The notes under the pieces are model-generated. The model made no database searches, was not told the DNA's origin, and worked only from the letters and a program-made list of their open reading frames with translations. From Gemmatimonadota bacterium (GTDB lineage: Bacteria > Gemmatimonadota > Gemmatimonadetes > Longimicrobiales > Gaopeijiaceae), in the NCBI GenBank assembly GCA_009838975.1, contig VXQO01000025.1, positions 74,073 through 138,072 of the forward strand: a stretch of 64,000 bases of DNA. The letters run 5' to 3'. The translations under genes and the position numbers were made by a program. Below, piece after piece: positions 1 through 8,806 of this stretch (position 1 is its first letter; every line of letters begins with the position of its first letter).

Positions 1-2333
1 ATCGCCGTGCGCGTAGCCTCGGTGACGCCGTCTCGCCCGAGCAGGGCGATGTAGGCCCAGGAGATGAGCAGAATGCTGGCGCTGCCCCAAGGTGCCGCGG
101 AGACCGCCCCGATCGACGCTTCGTCGCCGGTGGGTATGACGGGGTGGCCGGGCAGGTAGGGAGCCAGCTCCGCGGTCGCGCAGATCGGACCCATTCCGGG
201 GCCGCCGCCGCCATGCGGAATCGCGAAGGTCTTGTGCAGGTTGATGTGAATCACGTCCGCGCCGTAGTCGCCGGGGCGGCACAGCCCCACCTGCGCATTG
301 AGGTTGGCGCCGTCCAGATACACGTAGCCGCCGTGCTTGTGAATGATTTCACAAATGTTCCGGATCTCCTCCTCGAAGACGCCGTGAGTGGACGGGTAGG
401 TCACCATCACCGCGGCGAGGCGGTCGGAGTGCTGCGCCGCCTTGACCGCCAGATCCTCGACGTCGACGTTGCCCCGCTCGTCGCAGCGGACCACTACGAC
501 CTTCATTCCGGCCAGAACCGCGCTGGCCGGGTTGGTGCCGTGTGCCGACGACGGGATCAGGCAGACATCGCGATGCTGCTGTCCCAGGGCGTGATGGCGG
601 GCGCGGATCACGAGCAGGCCCGTGTACTCTCCCTGCGCTCCCGAATTGGGCTGCAGCGATACCGCGGGGAGACCGCTGATTTCCGCCAGCCAGTCGCTCA
701 GATCGGCCACGATGCGGGCGTATCCCCGGGCCTGTTCAGGCGGCGCAAAGGGATGCAGTTGACCGAACTCGGGCCACGTGACCGGGGTCATCTGCGTCGT
801 CGCATTCAGCTTCATGGTGCACGAGCCGAGAGGGATCATGCTGGTGGTCAGAGAGAGGTCCCGCGACTCGAGGCGGCGAATGTAGCGCAGCATCTCCGTC
901 TCGGAACGGTAGGAGTTGAAGACCGGGTGCCGCAGGTAGTCGCTGGCCCGGTTGAATGGCTGCGGATAGTCGCCCGGTTCGAAGGACGCGGCGAGTACGA
1001 CCGCGCTTGCATCGGCTCCGAATACGGCCAGGAGATCATCCAGGTCGGCGGGCGTCACCGTCTCGTCCAATGCGACACACACCGTGCCGTCCCCAAGGTC
1101 ACGGAGATTGATCCGCTTGTTCCGCGCCGCCGCCAGGACATCTTCGGCCGGGGCCGCTGGCCTCACGCGCAAGGTATCGAAGTAAACCGAGTGGATGATC
1201 TGGTTGCCGGCCTGCTCCAGTCCGCGCGCGAGAGTGGCCGTCTGTTTCCGGATGCGCCCGGCGATCCTCCTGATGCCCTCCGGCCCGTGATAGACCGCAT
1301 ACATGCCGGCCATGACGGCCAGAAGCACCTGCGCCGTGCAGATGTTCGACGTGGCCTTCTCGCGCCGGATGTGCTGCTCCCGGGTCTGCAGGGCCATCCT
1401 GAGGGCGGGGTTGCCGTGACGGTCCACCGACACGCCGATGATTCGTCCGGGCAGCTTCCGCTTGAAACGTTCGCCGCAGGCGATGTACGCCGCGTGAGGG
1501 CCGCCGTATCCCATCGGCACTCCGAAGCGCTGGGTATTCCCCACCACGACATCGGCCCCGAATTCACCCGGCGGCGCAAGGAGGGCGAGCGCCATGAGAT
1601 CGGCGGCCACCACGACGTGGCTGCCGGCCGCATGCGCCGCGTCACAGAGAGAACGGTAGTCGCCCACGAGACCGTCGGTCGCCGGATACTGCACGATGGC
1701 GCCAAAGACTTCATTGTCGAAGACAAAGCGCTCCGCCGGTCCCACCCGGACGTCGATGCCGAGAGGTTCGGCACGTGTCCTGACGACCCCGATCGTCTGC
1801 GGATGACAGTCCTCCGCCACCAGAAAGACATGTCCGCGACGGCGCCTGCCCTGCCCGTACAGCATCGTCATGGCCTCGGCGGCGGCGGTCCCTTCGTCGA
1901 GCAGCGACGCGTTGGCGATCTCGAGCCCTGTCAGATCGATTACGGCGGTCTGGAAATTGAGCAGCGCTTCCAGACGGCCCTGCGCGATTTCGGCCTGGTA
2001 TGGTGTGTATTGTGTGTACCATCCGGGATTCTCGAGGATGTTGCGCTGGATCACACCCGGCGTGATGGTACCGGAGTAGCCCATCCCGAGATAGCTTCGC
2101 CACACCTCGTTCCCGGACGCGATTGACCGCAGCCGCTCCAGCAACTCCGCCTCCGGAACGCTTTCGGGGATTTGCAGGGGGCCCTGGAAGCGAATTCCGG
2201 CGGGCACCGTCTCCGCCATGAGGTCGTCCAGGGTGTCGCATCCGACGAGTTCCAGCATCTCGCGGATATCATCCGCACGCGGCCCCAGGTGGCGAGCCGC
2301 AAAATCGGGAGGATGGCTTATCGGGGTACGCAT
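1..2333 (-). CDS. gcvP: Glycine dehydrogenase (decarboxylating), P-protein; 3' end beyond the window
   Basis: This is the PLP enzyme of the glycine cleavage system: it decarboxylates glycine and passes the aminomethyl group to lipoyl-GcvH. The leftward reading frame is open from the ATG at 2333 to the window edge (777 complete codons). It begins with the family-typical RHLGP-type segment near residue 14. The PLP-binding lysine lies in [18 protein letters not shown] at about K701, close to its position in single-chain GcvP proteins, so this is the fused one-polypeptide form rather than the split GcvPA/GcvPB form. The ATG directly abuts the gcvH stop codon (TAGATG), so translation is probably coupled. 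Roughly the last fifth of the protein is missing. gcvT is not adjacent upstream. Confidence 0.95.
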   Translation of the reverse strand, partial: MRTPISHPPDFAARHLGPRADDIREMLELVGCDTLDDLMAETVPAGIRFQGPLQIPESVPEAELLERLRSIASGNEVWRSYLGMGYSGTITPGVIQRNILENPGWYTQYTPYQAEIAQGRLEALLNFQTAVIDLTGLEIANASLLDEGTAAAEAMTMLYGQGRRRRGHVFLVAEDCHPQTIGVVRTRAEPLGIDVRVGPAERFVFDNEVFGAIVQYPATDGLVGDYRSLCDAAHAAGSHVVVAADLMALALLAPPGEFGADVVVGNTQRFGVPMGYGGPHAAYIACGERFKRKLPGRIIGVSVDRHGNPALRMALQTREQHIRREKATSNICTAQVLLAVMAGMYAVYHGPEGIRRIAGRIRKQTATLARGLEQAGNQIIHSVYFDTLRVRPAAPAEDVLAAARNKRINLRDLGDGTVCVALDETVTPADLDDLLAVFGADASAVVLAASFEPGDYPQPFNRASDYLRHPVFNSYRSETEMLRYIRRLESRDLSLTTSMIPLGSCTMKLNATTQMTPVTWPEFGQLHPFAPPEQARGYARIVADLSDWLAEISGLPAVSLQPNSGAQGEYTGLLVIRARHHALGQQHRDVCLIPSSAHGTNPASAVLAGMKVVVVRCDERGNVDVEDLAVKAAQHSDRLAAVMVTYPSTHGVFEEEIRNICEIIHKHGGYVYLDGANLNAQVGLCRPGDYGADVIHINLHKTFAIPHGGGGPGMGPICATAELAPYLPGHPVIPTGDEASIGAVSAAPWGSASILLISWAYIALLGRDGVTEATRTA

Positions 2334-2723
2334 CTACTCCCCGATGTGGGCCATGTAGCTGGCGCTGTCCATGAGTGCCTCCACGTCGGCCGGGTCATCC
2401 ACGCGCAGCGTCACCATCCATCCTTCGCCGTAGGGATCGGTATTCACGAGCGCGGGATCGTCGTCCAGCGCCTCGTTGATGTCCACGACCTCCCCGGCAA
2501 CGGGGCAGTACAGGTCGCTTACCGCCTTCACCGCCTCGATCGTGCCGAAGGTGTCCATCGGGCCGAAGGTGTCACCGGGTTCGGGCAGCTCGACGTACAC
2601 CACGTCGCCGAGTTCTCCCTGGGCATAGTCCGTAATCCCGACGAAGAAGATGTCGGGTTCGTCTGCTTCGCGAAGGTATTCGTGCTCTTCCGTGTACCTC
2701 AGTCCGTCCGGGATGTGAGACAT
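2334..2723 (-). CDS. gcvH: Glycine cleavage system H protein
   Basis: A 129-residue lipoyl carrier that shuttles the aminomethyl group from P-protein to T-protein. The lipoyl-lysine motif TIEAVKAV places the modified lysine at K66, and the length matches the family. I chose the ATG at 2723 because a GGAG ribosome-binding site (AGCGGAGACGGCC) precedes it and the protein then begins MSHIPDGLRYTEEHEY, typical of GcvH. The open frame extends 28 codons further upstream without homology. It is the first gene of a gcvH-gcvP transcript. Confidence 0.96.
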   Translation of the reverse strand: MSHIPDGLRYTEEHEYLREADEPDIFFVGITDYAQGELGDVVYVELPEPGDTFGPMDTFGTIEAVKAVSDLYCPVAGEVVDINEALDDDPALVNTDPYGEGWMVTLRVDDPADVEALMDSASYMAHIGE

Positions 2724-2777
2724 GGCCGTCTCCGCTGGAATTGTCTGATGCGCTCGTGGCTGGAGCGGGAGCGACAG

Positions 2778-2807
2778 AAAAAAAGCCGCCGCAAGCGAGG
2801 GCGTCAA
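2778..2807 (-). promoter_or_regulatory. Possible promoter or attenuator upstream of gcvH
   Basis: Read on the minus strand, TTGACG (2807-2802) is followed after 17 bases by a run of seven T. The spacer can fold into an imperfect hairpin (2785-2802: 7 pairs, one mismatch) just before the T-run. The same bases therefore resemble either a -35 element with a poor -10, or an intrinsic terminator/attenuator about 55 bases before the gcvH start. I saw no glycine riboswitch core in the 257-base gap between gcvH and the divergent acyl-CoA dehydrogenase gene. Confidence 0.3.
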
Positions 2808-2980
2808 GCCGGAACGCCGCGCGGAGGGGTCCCCTGCAACGTACTCCCTTCGCGTTCCAATGCCCCGCGGGTTAGATTACATCTTTTCGGCGGACCTGGA
2901 GCACGGTCGACGCGTGCCCGACGGCATCTTCGGCAAGATCAGTACTTCTGGCGCCTCCTGGAGCACACGATGGAGCGGGA

Positions 2981-4144
2981 ATGACTACGCTGGCCCATCC
3001 TCAGGCACTGACGAAACTCGGTGAAGAAGAGGGGATGTTCCGCGATGCGGTTCGCGAGTTCGCTCAGTCCGAGGTTGCACCCAGGGTTCCCCGGATGGAG
3101 GCTTCGGGGGAGATCGACTCCGAACTGATTTCCCTCTTCTTCGAACTCGGCTTCATGGGGGTCGAGATCCCCGAGCACTATGGTGGAATCGGGACCAGCT
3201 TCTTCACCACAACCCTCGTTGTAGAGGAGCTTTCCCGCGTGGATCCCTCGGTCGCCGTCCTGGTCGATGTCCAGAACACGCTGGTCAACAACGCCCTTCT
3301 GCGTTGGGGCACCCAGGAGCAGTTGGGAAAGTTCCTTCCCCGGCTGGCCTCGGGCACAGTGGGCGCATACGCGCTCTCGGAGGCCGGAAGCGGCTCCGAC
3401 GCCTTCGCCCTCTCGCTTCGAGCCGATCCCGACGGAGATGACTGGGTGCTGAACGGGCGCAAGCTCTGGATCACCAACGGAGCCGAGGCCGGACTCTACA
3501 TCGTCTTCGGCAATGCCAGCCCGGAACTGGGCTACAAGGGGATCACGGCCTTCCTGGTTGAACGGGACATGCCTGGTTTCGCAGTGGGGAAGAAGGAGGA
3601 CAAGCTGGGTATCCGTGCTTCTTCCACCACCGAGCTGATCCTGGACGATGTCCGGGTTCCTTCCGAGAACGTCCTGGGCGAGGTGGGCAGGGGCTACAAG
3701 GTCGCGATCGAGACGCTGAACGAGGGCCGCATCGGGATCGGCGCACAGATGCTGGGCCTGGCTCAGGGGGCTTTCGACCACACGCTCAGGTACGTCCAGG
3801 AGCGAGAGCAGTTCGGCCGCCCTGTCGCGGAGTTTCAGGGGGTACAGTTCCAGCTGGCCCAGATGGCCACCGAGATTGAGGCCGCGCGCCTCATGGTGTA
3901 CAATGCCGCGCGGCTCAAGGATGAGGGTGCCCGCTTCCTGCGCGAGGCCGCGATGGCGAAGCTCTACGCGTCGCAGGTCGCGCAACGGGTGTCTTCCCTG
4001 TGTATCGACCTCCATGGCGGGTACGGCTTCACTCGGGAGTATCCCGTCGAGAAGCTCTACCGCGATGCCAAGATCGGAACGATCTACGAGGGAACCAGCA
4101 ACATGCAGCTGCAGACCATCGCGAAGGACCTCCTTCGTGGTTGA
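2981..4144 (+). CDS. Acyl-CoA dehydrogenase
   Basis: A 387-residue FAD flavoenzyme that catalyses alpha,beta-dehydrogenation of acyl-CoA and passes electrons to ETF. The full-length three-domain layout is visible: helical N-domain, middle domain with YALSEAGSGSDAF and WITNGAEA near residues 130-165, and C-domain with GRPVAEFQGVQFQLA. The C-terminal IYEGTSNMQLQTIAKDLLRG contains the catalytic glutamate, about E370, where short-chain and butyryl-type enzymes carry it. The ATG at 2981 follows GGAGCGGGA. Chain-length preference cannot be read from the sequence. It is the first gene of a rightward run with tatA, an MFS exporter and an RNA methyltransferase. Confidence 0.95.
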   Translation: MTTLAHPQALTKLGEEEGMFRDAVREFAQSEVAPRVPRMEASGEIDSELISLFFELGFMGVEIPEHYGGIGTSFFTTTLVVEELSRVDPSVAVLVDVQNTLVNNALLRWGTQEQLGKFLPRLASGTVGAYALSEAGSGSDAFALSLRADPDGDDWVLNGRKLWITNGAEAGLYIVFGNASPELGYKGITAFLVERDMPGFAVGKKEDKLGIRASSTTELILDDVRVPSENVLGEVGRGYKVAIETLNEGRIGIGAQMLGLAQGAFDHTLRYVQEREQFGRPVAEFQGVQFQLAQMATEIEAARLMVYNAARLKDEGARFLREAAMAKLYASQVAQRVSSLCIDLHGGYGFTREYPVEKLYRDAKIGTIYEGTSNMQLQTIAKDLLRG

Positions 4145-4154
4145 ACTTGCAACC

Positions 4155-4177
4155 CGCGCGCCGGTCGCCGGCGCGCG
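4155..4177 (+). other. Perfect GC hairpin between acyl-CoA dehydrogenase and tatA
   Basis: Ten perfectly paired bases, all G/C (4155-4164 with 4168-4177), close a 3-base loop. The hairpin starts 11 bases after the acyl-CoA dehydrogenase stop codon and ends 3 bases before the tatA ribosome-binding site. There is no T-tract, so it is not a classical intrinsic terminator. It could protect the upstream mRNA 3' end or reduce read-through into tatA. Confidence 0.5.
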
Positions 4178-4189
4178 CCAGGAGGCGTG

Positions 4190-4372
4190 ATGGGCGCGAT
4201 AGGCATCCGGGAGATTCTCTTTGTACTCGTCGTGCTGGCGCTGATATTCGGAGCGAAGCGCCTCCCCGATCTGGCGCGAGGGCTGGGTTCGGGTATCCGG
4301 AACTTCAAGGGGTCGTTGCGCGCGGGTGCCGAGAGCGATTCCGGAGACGGTGTCGACAGGGAGATCCAGTAG
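4190..4372 (+). CDS. tatA: Sec-independent translocase subunit TatA/TatE
   Basis: A 60-residue membrane protein with the TatA layout: a short periplasmic N-terminus, one transmembrane helix (about residues 8-20, ILFVLVVLALIFGAKRLP), the conserved FG-x-KRLP hinge and an amphipathic helix (DLARGLGSGIRNFKGSL). It forms the pore-like component that exports folded proteins with twin-arginine signals, of which this window holds several (ActB, the D-aminoacylase at 20.4 kb, the hydrolase at 45.5 kb). I chose the ATG at 4190 over the GTG one codon upstream, because AGGAGG at 4180-4185 is already very close. tatC is not in the window. Confidence 0.9.
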   Translation: MGAIGIREILFVLVVLALIFGAKRLPDLARGLGSGIRNFKGSLRAGAESDSGDGVDREIQ

Positions 4373-4397
4373 CCCTGTTGCATCGGGGCCGGGCGGG

Positions 4398-5579
4398 ATG
4401 AGGGGCGGCGACCACCGTCTCGTCGTTCTCTTTTTCACCGTACTTGTCGACCTGGTGGGCTTCGGCATCGTCCTGCCCCTTCTTCCGCTTTATGCGCGGG
4501 ACTTCGGGGCGGACGGCCTCCTGACCGGGTTGCTGGTGAGCATCTACTCCCTCGTGCAACTCGTGATGGCTCCCGTCTGGGGGCGGATCTCGGACCGGAT
4601 CGGGAGGCGTCCCGTGCTGCTTCTCGGCCTGTTCGGCAGTGGGGTGGCGTACCTGGTCTTCGCCCGAGCGGACTCGCTGGCCATCCTCTTCCTCTCCCGC
4701 GTCGTCGGCGGGATCGGCGGCTCCACGATCCCGGTTGCCCAAGCCTACATCGCCGACGTGACACCGCCTGAAAAGAGAGCGGGCAACATGGGCCTCATCG
4801 GCGCCGCCTTCGGTCTCGGCTTCGTCGTCGGTCCCTTCCTGGGAGGGATGCTCTCGGGCCTGTCACCGGGGGCACCCACCGCTCCGGGCTACACCGCTGC
4901 CACCCTGTGCGCCGCCAACGCACTCGCTGCCATCCTCTTTCTGCCCGAGTCGCGCGAGCGCGGTGCCGCCGGGCGCACGTCGCGGTTCAACCTTCCCGCC
5001 TCCCTTGCCCTGGCCGCGTCCTCGCGGCAGATCCTGGTCACCCTCTCGGTCTATCTGCTGATCACGATGGCCTTTTCCACACTGCAACCCACGCTGTCGC
5101 TGCTAGCGTCCGAGCGCTTCACGATGGGCACTCGCGAAGCAGGCTACCTCTTCGCCCTCCTGGGAGTGGTGTCGGCAGTGGTTCAGGGAGGGCTTGTGCG
5201 CCGGGTGGTTCCACGGACCGGCGAGCGCAAGCTGCTGCTCATGAGCGCCTTCCCGTTCGCGTCGGGCCTGTTGGTGATGGGGGTGTCGGAGACCATCCCC
5301 ATGTTCCTCGCGGGACTCGTCCTCGTTGGTGTCGGATACGGCGGGACGATTCCGAGCATATTGGGACTCCTCTCCCGGGCGGTTCAGCCGGAGAGACAGG
5401 GCGCCACTCTCGGTCTCGGTCAGAGCGTCGGTTCCCTGGCCCGCGTCGTGGGCCCGGCGATGGCGGGCGCTCTGTTCGACGTGCGGCTGGCATTCCCCTA
5501 TCTGGCCGGGGTCCTGCTCATCGTCGCCGGGACGCTGTTGGCAGGCAGGCTGGTGCAACCGGGCCGGCAAACAGCGTGA
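4398..5579 (+). CDS. MFS drug-efflux-type transporter (TetA-like, DHA1 family)
   Basis: A 393-residue inner-membrane proton antiporter with twelve predicted helices. The first helix carries VDLVGFGIVLPLLPLYA, and the loop between helices 2 and 3 carries motif A, GRISDRIGRRPVLLLGLFG, closely matching the tetracycline-efflux branch. Helix 5 shows the GFVVGPFLGG antiporter-type motif. The frame is open to 4326, inside tatA. The ATG at 4398, preceded by GGGCGGG, gives the normal short cytoplasmic N-terminus (MRGGDHRLVV). The substrate is unknown; similarity to TetA does not establish tetracycline export. Its stop overlaps the next start. Confidence 0.88.
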   Translation: MRGGDHRLVVLFFTVLVDLVGFGIVLPLLPLYARDFGADGLLTGLLVSIYSLVQLVMAPVWGRISDRIGRRPVLLLGLFGSGVAYLVFARADSLAILFLSRVVGGIGGSTIPVAQAYIADVTPPEKRAGNMGLIGAAFGLGFVVGPFLGGMLSGLSPGAPTAPGYTAATLCAANALAAILFLPESRERGAAGRTSRFNLPASLALAASSRQILVTLSVYLLITMAFSTLQPTLSLLASERFTMGTREAGYLFALLGVVSAVVQGGLVRRVVPRTGERKLLLMSAFPFASGLLVMGVSETIPMFLAGLVLVGVGYGGTIPSILGLLSRAVQPERQGATLGLGQSVGSLARVVGPAMAGALFDVRLAFPYLAGVLLIVAGTLLAGRLVQPGRQTA

Positions 5580-6343
5580 GCCTCGCAATCGTCCTCCACG
5601 AGCCCCGGATGCTCGTGAACATCGCAGGTGTGGTGCGGGCCATGGCCAACATGGGCCTGTCGCATCTGACGATCGTGGACCCGGCCGAGTTCGACCCCTG
5701 GAGGATCACCGGGATCGCGCACCGCACCGACCACATTGTGGACCGAATCACCCAGGCTGCGTCGCTCGACGAGGCCCTCGCCGGAGCGACGTACGTGGTC
5801 GGCACCTCGGCACGGCCCCGCACCGCACAGCGGAACTACCGGCGCCCTCGTGAACTTGCCACCCGGATCCTTGAGCGGGCCCGGAACGGGAATGTCGCCA
5901 TCGTCTTCGGCCGCGAGGACCGCGGCCTGTCCAACGAAGCCCTCGACCGCTGTCACGAGGTCCTCGTCATCCCGACCCAGCCCGGCCATTCGTCTCTGAA
6001 CCTCGCCCAGGCGGTGCTTCTGGTGAGCTACGAACTCCTGCTCGCAGGGTCGACGGCACCCGATTCGCTTCCCAGCGGGAAGCGGTCGCTCGGACCCGCC
6101 ACCGCCGCCGAGCTGGAGGAGATGTACGCCGCATTGGAAGAGGGCCTCGCGCGGATCGAGTTCTTCAAGGCGCGCAAGCCCGAAAGCGTGATGCGAGTCC
6201 TTCGCACCGTCCTCGGCCGGACGGGCCTCGATGCGCACGAAGCGCGACTTCTGCGCTCAGTGGGATACGAGGTGCGGAACTGGACCGACCGCCACCGGAA
6301 TCAGCGCGGGGTGCCCGGCGAATCAGAGCCGGGCGACGACTAG
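5576..6343 (+). CDS. SPOUT-family RNA 2'-O-methyltransferase (TrmJ/TrmH-like)
   Basis: A 255-residue SAM-dependent methyltransferase of the trefoil-knot SPOUT class, probably acting on tRNA. Motif 1 is NIAGVVRAMANMGLSHLTIVDP, and the knot motifs are AIVFGREDRGLSNEAL and SSLNLAQAVLLVSYELL. The C-terminal alpha-helical extension (EEMYAALEEGLARIEFFKARKPESVM) resembles TrmJ, which modifies position 32 of tRNAs, rather than the shorter TrmL. The start is a GTG in a GTGA overlap with the MFS stop. The frame is open far upstream, but that stretch shadows the transporter. Its stop codon overlaps the stop of convergent actF. Confidence 0.85.
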   Translation: MSLAIVLHEPRMLVNIAGVVRAMANMGLSHLTIVDPAEFDPWRITGIAHRTDHIVDRITQAASLDEALAGATYVVGTSARPRTAQRNYRRPRELATRILERARNGNVAIVFGREDRGLSNEALDRCHEVLVIPTQPGHSSLNLAQAVLLVSYELLLAGSTAPDSLPSGKRSLGPATAAELEEMYAALEEGLARIEFFKARKPESVMRVLRTVLGRTGLDAHEARLLRSVGYEVRNWTDRHRNQRGVPGESEPGDD

Positions 6344-7638
6344 CCCTCGGCCTCCAGCGGCTCGGGGTCCTGCTGGGGCTGCCAGATCTGAATCGCCGGG
6401 AAGGTTCCCAGGAACCACCTCACCGAGGCGAGGAACAGACCGAGGAAACCGAGTCCGATCAGGGGGGTAGCCACCGAGAACACCGGGTCACCCTCATGGT
6501 GCAGCGAAGGGAAGATGAGCATGTAGTGCCACAGCCACAGCCCCACTAGCACCACGCCCGCGAAGGCCTGCAGAATCCGCGGCGTCTTCTTGGGACGTAC
6601 GCCGAGGAGCCCGCCGAACGGCACCACGAAGCACAGCACGATCACGGCGGCCGAAAGTCCGCCCCACGGATCGCTCACACGGATATTCACCCACGCCTGC
6701 TCCCAGGGCAGCTTGCCGTACCAGATGACGATGTACTGAGACCAGAACAGGTAGGTCCAGAAGACGGTAAAGGCGAAGGTGAGCTTGCCGAGATCCCAGA
6801 GCACGGACGGTCGCACATGCTCCTTGAAGCCGGCATCACGCCGCGAGAGCGCCACCGCCGCGACCGCCGTGGCCGCGAATCCGCCCCAGAAGGCCCCCAT
6901 GAAGAACCAGCCCCCGAAGAGCGACGAGAACCAGTGGGGCTCCAGGGACATTGCCCAGTCGAAGGCGAGCATGGTCATGACCGCCGCATACACCAGCACC
7001 ATGAGTGGGGCCAAACGGGTCATCCGATGGTAGCTCCGGTCCTCCTCGGCTTCCTGTCCCACCCAGCTTCGGGTGAACCGCTCGTGCCACCAGCGCCGGC
7101 TCCTTGCGGCCCGGTCGGCGGCCGTTCGCGGTCGTCCCACCAGTCCCAGGTCCGGACGCACGGCCAGGTACACGAAACCGAGCCCCAGCCCGAAGAGCGC
7201 CAGCACCCCGACCAGATTGCGGCTTACGAGGAACGGTACATTCAGCCAGGCTTCCTTCTTCTGGACGATCGGGTCGTAGGCCATCATCTCGATCCACGGG
7301 AAGTAGTCCTCCCGCAGGTTGAGCAGCATCGGCAGGAACAGCACGAACGCGATCGGCAGATAGGCCGCGAAGGACTGGTGAATCCGCCTCACGGGCCAGT
7401 TCCATCCGGCCTTCACGATCCAGGTCACCGCCGCCACCATCACTCCGCCCATGGCGATCGAGGTGAAGTAGTTCCAATTGACGACGTACGACTTCCACGC
7501 CAGAGCGGAGTCCCTCGAAAGAGTGACGAAGAACGAGACCACGCCAACGAAGATCATGACCCGCAGGATCAGCGCAGTGGTGCCGCCGCGTCCGAGGTAC
7601 CGGACCGGGATATCGCCGGGAATCGAATGGCCTGCCAT
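6340..7638 (-). CDS. actF: Alternative complex III subunit ActF (quinol-binding membrane subunit)
   Basis: A 432-residue polytopic membrane protein of the NrfD-related ActC/ActF family, with about ten hydrophobic segments. As the last gene of actABCDEF it matches ActF in position and size. Alternative complex III oxidises menaquinol or quinol and reduces a periplasmic electron carrier, replacing cytochrome bc1. It begins at the ATG at 7638, 3 bases beyond the actE stop. No oxidase genes follow; instead the stop overlaps the stop of the convergent methyltransferase. Confidence 0.88.
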   Translation of the reverse strand: MAGHSIPGDIPVRYLGRGGTTALILRVMIFVGVVSFFVTLSRDSALAWKSYVVNWNYFTSIAMGGVMVAAVTWIVKAGWNWPVRRIHQSFAAYLPIAFVLFLPMLLNLREDYFPWIEMMAYDPIVQKKEAWLNVPFLVSRNLVGVLALFGLGLGFVYLAVRPDLGLVGRPRTAADRAARSRRWWHERFTRSWVGQEAEEDRSYHRMTRLAPLMVLVYAAVMTMLAFDWAMSLEPHWFSSLFGGWFFMGAFWGGFAATAVAAVALSRRDAGFKEHVRPSVLWDLGKLTFAFTVFWTYLFWSQYIVIWYGKLPWEQAWVNIRVSDPWGGLSAAVIVLCFVVPFGGLLGVRPKKTPRILQAFAGVVLVGLWLWHYMLIFPSLHHEGDPVFSVATPLIGLGFLGLFLASVRWFLGTFPAIQIWQPQQDPEPLEAEG

Positions 7639-7641
7639 CGG

Positions 7642-8268
7642 TCAGTTCCCGGCCTCTTCCGCGCCCGCTCCCATACCCTGGAGCTGGCGCACGTAGTTCA
7701 CGACGTGCCACCGGTCATAGTGGCTGATCTGGTGCCCATAGGCCGGCATCAGAACCCGGCCGATCCTGATCATCCCGTAGATGTAGCCGTCACTCCGCCC
7801 CATCGCCGATTCTCCGGTAAGCGGATAGGTGGCCAATATCGGGAACAGCTCGGTGATGTATCCGGTGGTGCCGGCCCCGTCCGGCCCGTGGCAGACGATG
7901 CACACACGCTCGTACAACTGCTCGCCCCTCGCGAGGGACTCCGGCGTCGGGGGAACCGGGTTGGTGAGGGAGTCCACCACCACCGGACGGTTTGCCATGT
8001 CGTCCTCGGTGAACGGAGGCGGCACGTCGGTGCTGCCTTCGGGCTGACCCACGTTCAGGTCGAAATGCCCGGCGGGGTAGTTGCCCGCTGACAGCGGTAC
8101 CGTGCCCTCCGGCGGAAGCAGGGTCATCTCGTACGGGTCGAAGGAGGGCTGGTCCCGCATGCTCCTCCCGAAGATGGCCGCCATGGCGTCGTCCAGCGGC
8201 GTGCAGGCGCCGGACGCCAGTGCCAGGAGCGCCACGGTGCAGATCAGGCGGCCAGGCGCGCTAGACAT
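7642..8268 (-). CDS. actE: Alternative complex III subunit ActE (mono-haem cytochrome c lipoprotein)
   Basis: A 208-residue exported cytochrome. The N-terminus is a lipoprotein signal with lipobox LASGAC (Cys22). A single haem-attachment motif CIVCH lies at residues 123-127, and a C-terminal RVLMPAYGHQ segment supplies a likely Met axial ligand. In alternative complex III, ActE receives electrons from the ActA/ActB chain and hands them to the oxidase. Its ATG at 8268 overlaps the end of actD by 8 bases, typical of this operon. Confidence 0.92.
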   Translation of the reverse strand: MSSAPGRLICTVALLALASGACTPLDDAMAAIFGRSMRDQPSFDPYEMTLLPPEGTVPLSAGNYPAGHFDLNVGQPEGSTDVPPPFTEDDMANRPVVVDSLTNPVPPTPESLARGEQLYERVCIVCHGPDGAGTTGYITELFPILATYPLTGESAMGRSDGYIYGMIRIGRVLMPAYGHQISHYDRWHVVNYVRQLQGMGAGAEEAGN

Positions 8269-8806
8269 CGAAGCCCTCCGGGTCTTCCCGCAGTTCGGCG
8301 GGATCGAATCCGCTCAGGATCCTCTTCACGGCTTCGGCCTGGGCGGGGGGCGCGGTGATGTACACGCCGAACGATCCGTTCGAGCATTCGGGATGATACG
8401 CCACCATCCGCCTGAGGTTGGGCAAGCCCGCGTTGATGAAGAGCCCGATCACCGTCGACAGCGCCCCGAACAGGATGGCCAGCTCGAAGGCGATGACCAC
8501 GTAGGCGGGGATCGAGAAAACCGGCTTGCCTCCCGTCACCAGCGGCCAGTCCATCGACGTCCACGTCGTAAACGCGAATCCCGTGGCTGCGCCGGTCATC
8601 GCGCCGGCCAGGGTGAACACCCGAACCGGGCTGTGCTTGAGCGCCAGGCCCTCTTCCAGGAGGTGATGTTCCGGCAAGGGAGCGTATGCCCTGAACCCCT
8701 TGTGCCCCGCGGCCCGCAACGCCTTGCAGGCTTCGATCGTCGAATCGAGGTGCTCGAAGAGAGCGAAAAAGCCCCTGTGGCCCTGGCGACGCCGTGGCAT
8801 GATCAT
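8261..8806 (-). CDS. actD: Alternative complex III subunit ActD
   Basis: A 181-residue membrane subunit with two hydrophobic segments (about residues 65-85 and 100-125) and the domain typical of ActD (DUF3341), beginning GFFALFEHLDSTIEACKALRAAGHKG. I chose the ATG at 8806 because AAGGAGG lies 6 bases upstream and the codon overlaps the actC stop (ATGA). The open frame to 9154 shadows actC. ActD is a structural subunit without redox cofactors. Confidence 0.9.
   Translation of the reverse strand: MIMPRRRQGHRGFFALFEHLDSTIEACKALRAAGHKGFRAYAPLPEHHLLEEGLALKHSPVRVFTLAGAMTGAATGFAFTTWTSMDWPLVTGGKPVFSIPAYVVIAFELAILFGALSTVIGLFINAGLPNLRRMVAYHPECSNGSFGVYITAPPAQAEAVKRILSGFDPAELREDPEGFDV

Noticed and set aside
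144-2126. A 660-codon plus-strand open frame at the left end
   Set aside because: The minus strand here encodes unmistakable GcvP, including its PLP lysine motif.
2724-2980. A glycine riboswitch in front of gcvH
   Set aside because: I looked for the tandem aptamer consensus on the minus strand and did not see its conserved core.
4398-5579. A tetracycline-resistance determinant
   Set aside because: Motif A resembles TetA, but chromosomal MFS exporters of this branch have many substrates and there is no tetR or mobile context.
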